Positions 12,042 through 22,560 of a stretch of DNA of 64,000 nt are shown here, piece by piece. Position numbers and translations under genes: made by a program. Every line of letters begins with the position of its first letter. The stretch's first letter is position 1. Source of the DNA: Umbelopsis ramanniana AG (taxonomy: Eukaryota > Mucoromycota > Umbelopsidomycetes > Umbelopsidales > Umbelopsidaceae); the NCBI RefSeq assembly GCF_025399195.1, contig NW_026252112.1, positions 124,001 to 188,000 of the forward strand, given 5' to 3'. The notes beneath the pieces were generated by a model. That model was not told the origin of the DNA. It saw nothing but the letters and a program-made list of their open reading frames with translations, and did not search any database.

Positions 12042-13610
12042 CTATACAATAAACTTAGTGTCAAGACCGGTGGAGAAATCCATACACAGAATTTTACTAT
12101 CCTGGCTCGTACTAATGATACGCGTTGCACTGAACGCAGTGGAGAAGACCCATCCCGGATGACCCGTTTGAAAGCTGAGCATGCAATGTCCAGTATGCAT
12201 ATCCCATACTCTGATGGTCTGATCGTAACTGCCACTGACAATCAAATCCTAATGTGGGGTTTTAGTATGAAACGGAATTTCAAAAAAAAGAGAACTAATT
12301 ACGTGAACGCTTACCTCATTAAAACTTAATGTTCTAACAAGATCTTCATGACCTTCCAAAGTCATCGTGCATTCGCCAGTTTTAGCGTTCCAAACTTTGA
12401 TCTTCTTATCGTTGGATCCAGAGAGTATCCTCTTGCCGTCGAATTGAACGCAGGCCAAACCTCGAGTGTGACCGACAAACTCTCTCTTGAGTTCCAACTT
12501 CTTCAAATCCCACAATTTAACCAGGCCATCACCTGCTGCCGATACAAGTTGATCTCCATGAACTTGAACAGAGTTGACCGGCCCGCGGTGTCCATTCAGC
12601 GTGACTACAGGGTCACCTGTGAAGCGATCCCATACTCGAATAGTGGTATCTTTAGAGCAACTGATGATGTATTCGTCATTAAAGCACACATCTAGCACAC
12701 CGCCAGTGTGGCCATTCAGTTGCATGGAGAGGTCCATGGTGTCCAAGTTCCAGACTCGAACAGAAGTGTCGGATGATCCAGACACCAACATATTTCCATG
12801 GTAACGGAGACACAGTACGCTGGCTGTATGGCCTTGAAGCGTATGCATACACTGATGCGTACGACTGTTCCAGATTTTAATCTTTTTATCTCGGCTTCCG
12901 CTGATAATTTTTTCGTTGTCAAACTGTAAGCAATAAACACTGTCCTCGTGACCCTCAAGATAGCGAGTTTCGACTTGTCCTTTTCGCCAGCGTTGCTTCA
13001 AATCAATTCGTCGTCGATATAAGTCGACATAGTCGATGTAGTCATGTTTAGGTGATGGAATATCCCATGCTGGCTGTTGCGAGACAAGACTATGCCAGAC
13101 TTGGTTTTGCATTGCCAAATTATGCCATGACTTGGAGACAACGGTAGCCGCTAAGATGCTTTGTAGATCACAGTATTGAAAAATGAGCGTAGCCACTTCT
13201 GTAGGCATACTCGTAATGATATCTGTAGGATAACCAAATCAAATTTGTTCAGTTCTAGTAAAGAAGATAAGGTGGACATTCTCTCAAACCATACCGAAAC
13301 GTGAGCGAGGTGTGCTCTGTGCATGACCAGACTCAAAGCCTTCATCATCTCGACGTATCGCTTTATCCGAGGAACGACGAATCAGTGTCAAAGACAACTT
13401 GCGTTTTGAGCCTTGTTTGATGGAGTTGTTAAACAGAGAAAAGGAGGAGCGGCGGACTGTAGGTGCCTCAACCAAGCGAGCGGTGCCAGTGCCATCCCCA
13501 TTGTTTTTTATTCGGATACGAGTAGGTAGTAAGGTCGTGGCTGGTTCACATCGAGCGTCGTTCTTTTTGAAGGCTGCCCATAAAGCCGAAGGGTGTTGGT
13601 AAATGACCAT
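12042..13610 (-). CDS. F-box / WD40-repeat protein (SCF substrate receptor)
   Basis: Exons 13295-13610, 12315-13222 and 12042-12248 give 476 aa. Residues 1-105 are basic and Ser-rich. An F-box follows, starting at the first splice junction (MPTEVATLIFQYCDLQSIL, then VVSKSWHNLA), which in this family docks onto Skp1. From about residue 180 there are seven WD40 repeats, each with the GH...WD-type signature: GHEDSVYCLQF, GHTASVLCLRY, GHTGGVLDVCF, GHRGPVNSVQV, GHTRGLACVQF, GHEDLVRTLSF and the last exon's GHPGWVFSTAF. Several start as HT or HE, with 'SGS.DK.IKVWN' ends, and form a substrate-binding propeller. The architecture matches Cdc4/Met30/Fbxw7-type receptors of SCF ubiquitin ligases, but the specific orthologue is not clear. 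Both introns are GT-AG (66 and 72 nt). Confidence 0.88.
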
Positions 13611-13803
13611 GAGGAATGGAGGAGGAAAGGTCAGGAGAGAGAAAATGGAGGGTCGTTGCCAAACTTTGTTCTCGGAGGCGGAACCAAAAAACGTTCCCCG
13701 CGAACATAATTTTTTTCAGCGCCGATTTCTCCTTTAGGCAGTAAAGGTGGCAATGGGGTACTCCGTTTCAAAATCATATTACTTTTTATTAACAAATTAC
13801 ACC

Positions 13804-15171
13804 TCACACTAAACCAATCGCTTTGAAGCATGAATGGAGGTTTTCACTAGCCACTGACCGAGCCTTATCAGCGCCATCATTCAATACCTGTTGAACATAC
13901 CCAGCATCCAGTCGACGCATTTCAGCTTGTATAGGCTTAAGTGCTTCTACAATCACTTCCGTGACCCTGTCTTTAAGTTCCTTGTTGCTTTGCACAGATT
14001 TGAAATCCTCCACAACTTGTTCTATTGTCCGGCCTTCCAGCTCAGCTTGAATACTCAACAAATTGGCCACCCCAGGTCTATTAACGGGGTCAAACGTGAT
14101 ACCTCGGATGCCATCGGTCTGTGCCCTGGCTATCTTGCTTTGTACTTCATCCGGACTATCAGTCAAATTGATACGAGATTGGTCGGATGGATCGGATTTG
14201 GACATTTTAGATCCCGGCTGACGTAAAGACATGATTCGTTTCGTCGCTGGAGCTGCAATGGATGTATTTAGTATTTATTTTTTTTCTTATATAATCCACG
14301 ACCTTGTTTTCCCAGCCCAAATTTTTTTTAGCGTACTTACGAACAATAGCTTCAGGTAATGGGAAAAGTCTAGTTTTAAATGTCTTGTTAAATAATGTTG
14401 CTACATCACGAGTCAGCTCAAGGTGCTGAAGCTGGTCTTCACCAACAGGTACATGGGTAGCTCTAAAAATATTCAGAAGACAGTGGCGTTAATGGCTTAT
14501 ATTTTCAATAAACGCTGTTTGTTATCTTCACATACTTGTACAGTAAGATATCAGCAGCTTGGAGAACTGGATAATCCAATAATCCCATTTTCAATCCGGT
14601 GGTAAGGGTCTCATCCGAGAGGGATTGTGAGTGTGTAGAAGAGGTGTTGGTTCCTAGTTTGGACTGTCAAACGGGAAACCAGCCAATGAGAGAGGAAGAT
14701 AAAGCATAATATCACAAAATTGAGGAAACATAAAAAAAAATAGTCAGTGCCTGTCTTTTTCATCACAAGTATTAAGGAGCGCGACGCCGCCATAAGCTTT
14801 TCATTGTTATTTTTTTTTACCTTCCATTGAGTCATGCGACTGAGCCAGCCTACAGGGGTAATGCAATTGAATATCCATTGTAACTCGGCGTGTTCCTTGA
14901 CTTTACTTTGCTCGAATAAAACACTTCGCTTAGGGTCGATACCACAGGCTAACAGTGACTTGGCCATATCAATTTTGGCCTGTCGAAGTGTTGCTGGGTT
15001 TTGGGGCATCGTAATAGCGTGTAAGTCGACAATACTGTAGTATATAGTGGCGTCTGTGGATTTCTGAAGTTGCACCCAGTTGTACAATGCGCCAAGGTAA
15101 TTACCCAAATGAGGTGTGCCTGTTGGCTGAATGCCGGAAAAGATCACCTTGGACGCTGCATTTTTCAACAT
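13804..15171 (-). CDS. MSW1: Tryptophanyl-tRNA synthetase, mitochondrial type
   Basis: Class I synthetase charging tRNA-Trp with tryptophan. Exons 14821-15171, 14536-14663, 14341-14462 and 13804-14252 give 349 aa, the length of bacterial and mitochondrial TrpRS rather than the longer cytosolic enzyme. The HIGH-like motif is GTPHLGNY (residues ~18-25) and the KMSKS loop is exact at residues 216-220 (SKMSKSDPS). Also seen: [42 protein letters not shown] and [16 protein letters not shown], all conserved in the family. No long N-terminal presequence precedes the catalytic core, so any targeting signal must lie within the first ~10 residues ([11 protein letters not shown]). The mitochondrial assignment rests on the bacterial-type sequence. 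It lies 193 nt upstream of the F-box gene on the same strand. Confidence 0.93.
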
Positions 15172-15363
15172 GGCGACAGCTTAATGTGACAAAGCTTTTG
15201 TTGATACTAAGTAACGAGCTGGCAAACGGCGGGCGGGGTGTGTAGTCTTGTAAAAAATAAAAAAAATTTATTGGATTGCAAAGATTTCAGTGGGTAAAAA
15301 AAATATATGTATTATATACAGGTTTGGTTGGTAAGGGTCAGCATCTTGATTGCAAGCATCCAT

Positions 15364-17041
15364 TTAAAGCCGTAGAACGTAGCTAATGCCATAATGGTCT
15401 GAGACGATAGGGTCAATAAAAACTAAACATGGGCTGATTTGTATGAGATTGATATTGCACTCACCTGATACTTGAGTGTAGCCTTTTTCTTCGTCTTCAT
15501 CGTTGTCAAGGTGAGTATCTGCCACCATGAATTTTTCAACGCGCACGCCTTCGATATTCATATTGGACTGTCGTGGACTCCATAGCACATGATCAATACT
15601 CTGCACGGCCATGAGTTCGTCAGCGTCAGTGAGGACGGTTTCGGCCGGTACAACCATACCATACTCATCGACTTTGACATCTCCAAACGTGACTGGATGA
15701 AATCCATAGCTTTCGTAAACAGCGTCCTTCAGATCGATCTTCCAACTGTCCTCATATTCAACCTTGCCGTTGATTTTCTTCCCTTCACCAGACAGGACTG
15801 CTTTCATAAATTCGTATTCTTCGGAACTTTCTTCGCTTGGTTCGGTAGGTGAGGATTTCTCTTTGTGGACAGCTGCATCCACATTCAAGTCGCCATTCAG
15901 GACCACAGCCGAACCATCCTTTCCTGACGTCTCAGCTATTAATGAATGTAGCCAGGAAAATTGATTCATGCGCGTCCTCACATCGTCGTCCCATAGGCTG
16001 GTGATTTGTTGGTATGAAGCCTGAGCGTGTGTTGTGTACAAATGTACCAAGCTATTTGGCTTGCACTCTATTTGAGCATAGATGGCTCCTTTCCGCGCCA
16101 TCCTAAGTACGTGGGAGTAAAAAAATGTGTAAGTGAGAGGTATATATTTTCAAAATTGAAAAGAAAATATGTGCGTGTGGGGCCATCACAACCATTGATT
16201 GACTGGTAGCTATTTGCATTTAAAAAGAGTATTCAACAGAGAGAACAACTCACCAGTCACTATGACGACCCCGTGGATATTCTATCAATCGAGAGTCTTT
16301 GATAGGAAATCGGGAGAGTACCAAAAGACCGCCATCCACTGCAATCTGCCATGGGTACTTTCGGCCGGATTCCACATGGTGATTGTAACCCATTTCACGG
16401 GCAGCTCGAATAAGGTGGTCTTTGCGGCGACTACCGAACCCAAAGCTTTCTTGAAAGCTAACGACATCATAGTTGGGAAGAACATGCCGTATAATAAAGT
16501 CCGTTCGATCGTCCTTGTAGTCGCTCCAATTGTTCTTTACACCTGGAGGTCTCATAAATATGTTGAGGGTCAAAAATTTGGCTGTGTCATTTGCGATCTT
16601 ATCAGGGACGGAGGGAGAGGGTAACGATGCAGGTGAAAAGAATATGGAACAAAAAAGTAAAAATGAAAAGATAGTAATACATAGAACGCACAATCCAACA
16701 ATGGGATATCGCCATCGAGCAATGCGAGGGTGCAATTCAAGCTGAGGTATCCGGAATCGGGAAGAAATCGACCGTTCATCTGCACGGTCATCTGATAACG
16801 TTGGAAGGGCTATAGAAGATTGTGTGAAGCGTGTGGGTATCCGTCTAAAGAAGTTGAGAAGACGGCCACTCCAAGTGGTAGCTGGCGGATAGAGCTCATA
16901 GGCTGGTGGAGCGGACAACGTGCTAATTATACTTTCATGCGATTGGGAGCGACGAATTAATGGTGTCTCTGGGGTATTTTCAGTCTCCCGCTCATAAAGC
17001 TGTTGTTCTTCGTCGTCCTCTGGAAGCTGAATGTCACTCAT
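15364..17041 (-). CDS. Membrane-anchored endonuclease/exonuclease/phosphatase-fold phosphodiesterase (sphingomyelinase-like)
   Basis: Exons 16254-17041, 15465-16102 and 15364-15422 give 494 aa. Residues 1-108 are a charged, Ser-rich cytosolic tail. One transmembrane helix follows at ~112-136 (YPIVGLCVLCITIFSFLLF). The rest is a DNase-I-fold phosphodiesterase domain: FLTLNIFMRP (catalytic Asn), VVSFQESFG (metal-binding Glu), HAQASYQ, VVLNGDLNVD (catalytic Asp/Asn) and the terminal SDHYG (catalytic His). These match neutral-sphingomyelinase-type enzymes, which hydrolyse sphingomyelin-like or inositol-phosphoceramide lipids to ceramide. The substrate here is inference. The last intron (15423-15464) is only 42 nt, in frame and stop-free, so retaining it would add 14 residues just before the catalytic SDHYG. 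Confidence 0.82.
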
Positions 17042-17749
17042 TAGGACTAAAAGACAGTTGAAAGAAAGAAAGAAAAAGCTGAGGCCAAGCGTTTAATTTC
17101 CAGATTAGGCTGAGAGTTCGCAGTCAGACTTGAAAGCAGACGATGATGACGTTGTTGTCGGAAATCACGGGTTAGCATACCAGTAGCCAAAGAAAAATTA
17201 CCACTGAAGTACTTTCACTGAACGATAGTAAAGCATGTTTCTATGTTAATATGCAATTCGAGAGAGTTTTTGGTTGTAAAATCATTGTAAAAACTATCGC
17301 TCCGGCTTGCGATGCTTCATACGTTGGTTGCTCTGCGCTGCCCCGTTTTGGTTGAAAGTCAAAGTCCAGCAAGTACTGACAACTGCAGGTATCTACCATC
17401 GTTTCTGGTCACCTACTTCCTTTTATTGAAAACTCTACAGGCAGTAGCATAGGCAGTAGCATAGACGACAGTATAGACAATAGCAATAGGCCATAACATA
17501 GGCAATAATGACCACAGCCTGATCACACACCTTATCTCCGGTGGAATTGCTTAACACCGTCGCTCACAACTCTCGCTAACACAAACGTAACACCCAAGTG
17601 TTAAATCCCATTTGCTGCGCGCTTAATAATGAAACACCGACTAACAAAATGTCCTGTATAAATTCAAACCTTGCTCCCTTTATTTACAAACCAACAACCC
17701 TATTGTTGATTCAAGCTTCTAGCATTTCCAGTAGTCCTTTTCATCAAAA
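17042..17749. other. Divergent promoter region with short degenerate tandem repeat
   Basis: 708 nt between the phosphodiesterase (-) and the NmrA-like gene (+). It contains a degenerate repeat at 17439-17510 (see the separate entry) and a TATA-like CTGTATAAATTC near 17651-17662, about 90 nt before the NmrA start. No coding exon is seen. Confidence 0.5.
17439..17510. repeat. Degenerate 12-nt tandem repeat
   Basis: About six imperfect copies of GGCAGTAGCATA-like units. The first two are perfect (GGCAGTAGCATA twice) and later copies drift (GACAGTATA, GACAATAGCAATA, GGCAATAAT). It lies in the upstream region of the NmrA-like gene. Confidence 0.6.
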
Positions 17750-18876
17750 ATGTCGAAATTAATAGTAGTATTTGGAGGCACTGGCAAACAGGTAGCTACG
17801 ACAATGGCAGCCAGCCAGTCAAGCAAATGGCCAAAGATACTAATACCAGGTTGCTATGTAGGGAGGATCTGTTATCAAAGCTTTTCTAAAGGACCCCACC
17901 TGGAAGATTCGTACTATCACTCGAAATATCGCTAAACCTCAAAGTATAGCTTTACAAGAAAAGGGCGTCGAAGTCGTTCAAGGCGATATCAACGACATTG
18001 ATTCTCTTATTGCCGCAGTTCAAGGCGCCAACGTTGTCTTCGGAGTGACCGACTTCTGGGAACCTTTCTTCAACCCCGCTACCCAAGAGAAGCTTGCTCC
18101 TGGTCAAACGATCAATGAATACTGCTACAAACTCGAGCTCCAACAAGGAAAAAACATTGTAGACGCCGTAGCTACGATTGCTGATACTACACTCGACTTA
18201 TTTGTATGGTCTAGTTTGGCACATGTCAAGAAATGGAGCAAAGGAAAGTATACATGGGTGTACCACTTCGACTCCAAGGCTGAGGTCTATGAATGCATCA
18301 GAGAATCACATCCAAAGCTGGCAAAGAAGACCTCATCTGTCCAGATCGGCTATTACGCTGATAACTGGCTATGGATACCGATGACGGCTCCCCAAAAGAC
18401 GGAAGACGGTGTTTACGAATTGAAATTGAGTGCCAAACCTGAAACTTTGGTTCCCTGGGTGGACACTCAGGCTGACACTGGAAAATTCGTACGAGCTCTC
18501 GTGCAAATGTCACCAGGAACGGATTTGCTAGGCGCTAGTGAAATGGTGACTTACGGTGATTATCTAAAGACATGGGGTGAAGTGAATGGCGTACACACAA
18601 GGTTCACCCATATTTCTGCCGAAGAGCACGAAAAAATGATGCCAGAGATTTTTGCCAAGGAAATCCAAGAGAGTCTTGCCTTCAATGAAGAGTATGGATG
18701 GGATGGTGGAGAGCCTGGTGTTTTACGTCCTTCTGATGTAAGTGTTTTCTCAAGCAATTGTGCAAGTTGGGGGAAATATTCATTGATTTATTCGTTTGAA
18801 GATGAAGTTTGAAGAACCTTTATCCAATATCAAGGACTGGGTCAAGGCGCAAGATTGGTCGGCAGTCATTCACTAA
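17750..18876 (+). CDS. NmrA-like NAD(P)-binding family protein
   Basis: Exons 17750-17791, 17862-18737 and 18802-18876 give 330 aa. The N-terminus is a Rossmann nucleotide-binding motif split by intron 1: VVFGGTGKQ|GGSVIKAFL (GGTGxQGG, typical of the atypical SDR/NmrA family). Then IRTITRN, GVEVVQGDINDIDSLIAAV, VVFGVTDFWEP and LFVWSSLAHVKKWSKG follow, all at expected positions. The catalytic SDR Tyr-x3-Lys is not obvious, as in NmrA-type redox sensors and HSCARG, which bind NADP and act in regulation. The C-terminus (EPLSNIKDWVKAQDWSAVI) matches the family. Substrate or partner is unknown. Decayed copies of this gene lie at 19480-19730, 19731-19853 and 22365-22560. Confidence 0.88.
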
Positions 18877-19053
18877 AGGCGAGAAGTTCAGTCTTTTCAG
18901 AGTTATCTTGCGGACAAGGCTGTTCGTTATGGCACAGTCGCTTAATACGAGGTTCATATAACCGTATATTGTTTCTTGTATATGGGATTCGATATTTCAA
19001 TACATGAAAATCATCGACCGCTTGAGTATATAAACCAAACAACTTTCCATGTA

Positions 19054-19131
19054 CCAATGAAAGTTAATGCAATAAAGTACACCCGTTTTCCAGTCCAATG
19101 AAAGTCAATGCAATTAAGTATAGCCGTTCTG
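19054..19131. repeat. Tandem direct repeat, two ~36-nt copies
   Basis: Copy 1 starts CAATGAAAGTTAATGCAATA and copy 2 starts CAATGAAAGTCAATGCAATT, about 41 nt apart. They continue alike (AAGTACACCCGTT / AAGTATAGCCGTT) before diverging. Confidence 0.7.
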
Positions 19132-19440
19132 CGAGGCTGACATTCAGATGTGAGGCAAGTGATTGTCCCTGTACAGTTCTTTGTCGAAAGTGGCCGAAGA
19201 AGTTACATATCATTACGTACCTTTCAATATATGCCCACTTTCTTCTACTTATCCTTATTTCCTCGATATGTATGGAAAAGCTAAAACAGCTGACGGAATC
19301 CAAACGTGATATTTTGGCGGCGCAGAAGAATATAGGCACAAAGCCATGCTTAGTAAGACACCGAAGAAGTTATCGTTATAAAACCGTCATTGTGATATTT
19401 TGTCCTAGATCTCAGAATGGACTCAACTCACCCATTACTT

Positions 19441-19467
19441 TTCAAATTAAAATTAAAATTAAAATTG
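19441..19467. repeat. (ATTAAA)n microsatellite
   Basis: Four near-perfect hexamer units just upstream of the ATG of the decayed NmrA copy. Confidence 0.7.
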
Positions 19468-19479
19468 TATTAAAAACCA

Positions 19480-19730
19480 TGTCAAAGTTCATAGTAGTGT
19501 TTGGAGGTACTGGCAGACAGGTAAAGGCTAATTCAAAGGTCAAGAGCCATCCGCCAAAAATTCAAACTGCGCACTGATTAACATCCTGAACGGTCTTCAC
19601 GCAGGTTCTTTCAACAACGCTTTCTAAAAGACCCAACCTGGAAAATTTGACTATCACTCAAAATATCGTTAAATAATCAAAGTATAGCTTTACATGACAA
19701 GGGCGTCAAGTCTTTCAAGGCAATCTCAAT
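19480..19730 (+). pseudogene. Decayed NmrA-like copy, 5' part
   Basis: The first exon is intact (14 codons, MSKFIVVFGGTGRQ, ending at a GT) and nearly identical to the start of the gene at 17750. After a stretch that replaces intron 1, the sequence from ~19607 aligns with the second exon of the parent (CTTTCTAAAAGACCCAACCTGG versus CTTTTCTAAAGGACCCCACCTGG). It carries small deletions and a TAA where the parent has a sense codon (GTTAAATAATCAAAG). The similarity stops near 19730, where an inverted piece of the same gene begins. It cannot encode a full protein. Confidence 0.8.
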
Positions 19731-19853
19731 GATGAACCTCAGCTTTTAGATCAAAGTGATACTTCCAGTGTACTTTTCTTTTGCTCCAATTTTTGACGTG
19801 CGCCAAACCAGACCATACAAATAAGTCGAGCGTTGTATCAGCAATAGTCGCAT
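19731..19853 (-). pseudogene. Inverted internal fragment of the NmrA-like gene
   Basis: On the minus strand this 123-nt piece reads ATIADTTLDLFVWSGLAHVK followed by NWSK, matching the parent's second exon (parent positions ~18170-18295) at about 80% identity. It lies directly against the plus-strand decayed copy but in the opposite orientation, so part of the ancestral duplicate was inverted. The surrounding reading frame is open only by chance. Confidence 0.8.
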
Positions 19854-20386
19854 GAACTTGTACACACATCTTATCCCGAAGATCAATGTTGAAACCCAAC
19901 AAGACAGCGTTTTTTGAGGGTACAGAACTAAAGCCCAGAGAACAGAAAAAGAAAGGAGACACTGATTTTATTTTTATTTTTTGAATCTACAGTAACTGAT
20001 GAATGTAAGTAAACCGAATCAGAGATTGAACAGCGTTATAGGAGAATTGTTTTTTGCATGATGAAGAAGGTTCGGTCAGTCTCTTGTTGTAATAGAGAAG
20101 GGTCATACGCACGGACATAGAAGTCAAAATACTCACTTTTATAATTTTATATTTTTTCTTTCTTTCTGGCGATATGAAAAGAAAAAGTGGTTAGTAGGTG
20201 GCCATTTGTTATAACAATCACGCCAAGTTTTACCTACTTTACATCGCTGTCTTGTTAGGGCCATCAACAAGCTACTAAGAGCTTCGCGGGAGCGACCCTA
20301 ATTTTAAAAGAGTAGATATACAATGGTGAGTCAAATTTGCATAGTCAAATGGCGTGAAATTTTGCTATTACTTACAGCGCCCCCGC
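19854..20386. other. Intergenic, nothing recognised
   Basis: 533 nt of AT-rich sequence between the inverted NmrA fragment and the frameshifted gene. No gene, RNA or clear repeat is seen. Confidence 0.4.
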
Positions 20387-21472
20387 TTAGCCGGTAGGAT
20401 CATTGATCCCACCGGCTTCAACCTCCACACCGTCGCTATAGAAATCCTGCAATTGGTTGAGGGGAAAATTGGTTGAGGGGAAGGTTAACTGGAACTCAAA
20501 CAGTGTATGCGTTGTTAGAATGGTAGGTAGATAACTTACGGCCAAGAAGCGATCAAACTCTTCTTCGCCAATTTGCTCTAGCGACGGCTGGAGGTTCTCC
20601 TCCCCCCTCTCAGCGAATGCTGCAGTCAACTGAGAGCAGACATTGTCCAAGTCCTGAAACCAGCCAGAACCCTGGATCATCCGGTTCATCTAATGATAGA
20701 AGAGCACGTTAACAAAAATATATTCTCCCGTCACTTTGCTTACACTATAAAAAGCTACTTACGTCTTCAACATCTTCCGGAGGCGCAACAGGACCGTTCA
20801 CTGGGCTGAGCTGATTCTCATTACCCAGTGGGGTCCCATCGCGCGATGCCTTGGGAGGAGTATCGTCCTGCGATGGTGGACTCACGGGACGTCGGTATTG
20901 ATATACAGCAGCCATAGAGGCTGCTCGGGTCACCGAGATCGAAAGGAGCGGGAGGGGCTGCCAATGCGGCAGAGGGCCGAACAAAAGGAACAGAAGGGGT
21001 ATCGGCTTCCGCCAAAGGCAAGAAACGAGAAGAACGAGGTGGAGAATACGGAAAGATTTCCATCTCCTCAGAAAAGACACACCAGTCCATAAGGGTTCCT
21101 TGCAAACGCTGAACACGAGATAGAATGAGTGGGAGAAGGCGAACAGACCTCCATTTCCCCCAGCAGGTACCTGTTGTCACCCGGGGCTAGTGGGTATCTC
21201 ACCACCTCAAGCTCAAAAGGCTTATCGATGTCCATGAGATCATCGAGTGGTGGGATGTCGGCCGCCGTTGGTTTGGGACGCCAACGAAATGGCCGGCGAG
21301 GAGGAGGAGGGTGGAAAACAATGTAAGGTATGTTGTGTTGTGAAAGATATCGCTTTAAGGCGATGATATGCGCCCGTTTGGTTTTCAGCGTAAATGCTGA
21401 AAAAAGACTGAGCTCAAAAGACAAAAGATCCAAAATCAAAGAGATTTTCAAAGCTTTAAATACATCGAACAT
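20387..21472 (-). pseudogene. Uncharacterised multi-exon gene, probably frameshifted
   Basis: I do not recognise the protein. Three coding-like blocks run in one direction but in different frames. Block 1 (about 21160-21472) starts at ATG 21472 and is Pro/Arg-rich (PPPPRRPFRWRPKPTAA, DLMDIDKPFELEVVRYP). Block 2 (about 20925-21155) continues in another frame (VRLLPLILSRVQRLQGTL, FPYSPPRSSRFLPLAEAD). Block 3 (20766-20920) is in a third frame (AVYQYRRPVSPPSQDD). It is joined by clean in-frame GT-AG introns to the exon at 20537-20692 (MNRMIQGSGWFQDLDNVC) and a last exon ending at 20387. The first frame change falls at a run of five cytosines on the + strand (21157-21161), the second near 20912-20925. 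Neither is explained by a plausible intron. Either two indels have broken the gene or the assembly has homopolymer errors. Confidence 0.5.
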
Positions 21473-22364
21473 CGGCTTTGGAAAAATTATGCATACATGA
21501 CATCGTTATTGTTCAGCATGATAGGCATATTTAGCATTTTACAGGTTTTTAACCGGTATTGATTATGACTTCATCTAATGAACAACTTGCTGATGAATTC
21601 CCTCCATCATTTCGCAGCCAAAAGACATGATATCATCTGAAGTGTGAGGTACTAACGATTGAACAATAAGTAGTTCGTATCATGTAGAACTATTATAAGT
21701 TTCATAGAAGTGGCCGAGTTCGCTTGCACATCTGTTGTGGAGAAGAATGTTAGAACCGCTTTTTATTGTCAATTTGTGAGAGCATGTGCAATGGTTTGAT
21801 TTCTCGAGGATGGCAATACATGGAGACCATCCATGGCAACTTACCCACAGCTTAGCGTATTTATTGATCATTGATTGAAGCGAGTTCAGACATTACTGCG
21901 TCTTTTTAAGTAACATTCTGAAGTACGGGTAATAAATCCAACTCATTTGCTCACTTCACCAGTACGTTATGCATTTGTTAGCATCGTAAAGTGGTTGGTG
22001 GCGTCAATGCTTATGACTGGTATGCCTATACCTCATTGACCCTAAAACTTCGTAATGAAACGCCGCCCCGAATGTAGCATTCTTAATTGGACGCTCTGTA
22101 TAACCGGTTGAACGTCTTTGCATAAACGATCAATTGCATGAAAGCGAAGGAAATGGATTCTTTTTTTTTACAATTTTGGCTAAACGGTTGCCAAGCTAGT
22201 TCAGCAGTTCTATACTCTCATTGCGAATGTGTTCCCAATCGAACTTGCCGAAAGTATCCAGAGTTGAGATAGCCATAACTTCTCGGACTTCTACATGACC
22301 GTACGAGGTATGCTAGTTCGGAGCGCCTATAAAAGCAATGTGCTACTGACCACTGAATTCATGC
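21473..22364. other. Intergenic, with a segment shared with 55.0 kb
   Basis: 892 nt without an intact gene. The part at 22232-22350 resembles 55008-55110 (shared CTTGCCGAAAGTATC, GACCGTAC and similar following sequence). It directly precedes the third NmrA fragment. Confidence 0.5.
22232..22350. repeat. Dispersed repeat copy 1 (related to 55008-55110)
   Basis: It shares CTTGCCGAAAGTATC, then TCGGA, then GACCGTAC, then a GCCTA.AA.AGCAA.ATGTG.TACTG stretch with the second copy, in the same order and similar spacing. Identity looks like 60-70% over ~110 nt. Its nature is unknown. Confidence 0.55.
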
Positions 22365-22560
22365 CTTGATGAATGGCGTGCCAACAAGATTAGTCATGTA
22401 TCTGCTGAAGAATTTCACAAGACTCTTCCAGAATCTATTGCTAAGGAAATCCATGAGAATCTTGCATTCAATGAAGAGTTTGGATAGGATGTTGGTGAGC
22501 CAATGTCAGGGATCAGATCAAGGGCGCAAGATTGGTCAGCCGTTATTCGCTGAAGACGTG
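22365..22560 (+). pseudogene. 3' fragment of an NmrA-like copy
   Basis: GAATGGCGTGCCAACAAG, GCTGAAGAATTTCACAAGA and AAGGAAATCCATGAGAATCT align in order with the 3' part of the gene at 17750 (parent ~18585-18875). The end, CAAGGGCGCAAGATTGGTC, matches the parent's last exon. A TAG interrupts the frame at the parent's Gly-Trp position (TTTGGATAGGATG) and about 100 nt are missing before the last exon. It is non-functional. Confidence 0.78.

Larger units (their letters stand above)
18877..19479. other. Intergenic, with a 36-nt direct repeat and an ATTAAA microsatellite
   Basis: 603 nt between the intact NmrA-like gene and its first decayed copy. It contains an imperfect direct repeat (about 19054-19090 and 19095-19131, both beginning CAATGAAAGT.AATGCAAT) and an (ATTAAA)n run at 19441-19467. 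No gene is seen. Confidence 0.5.
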
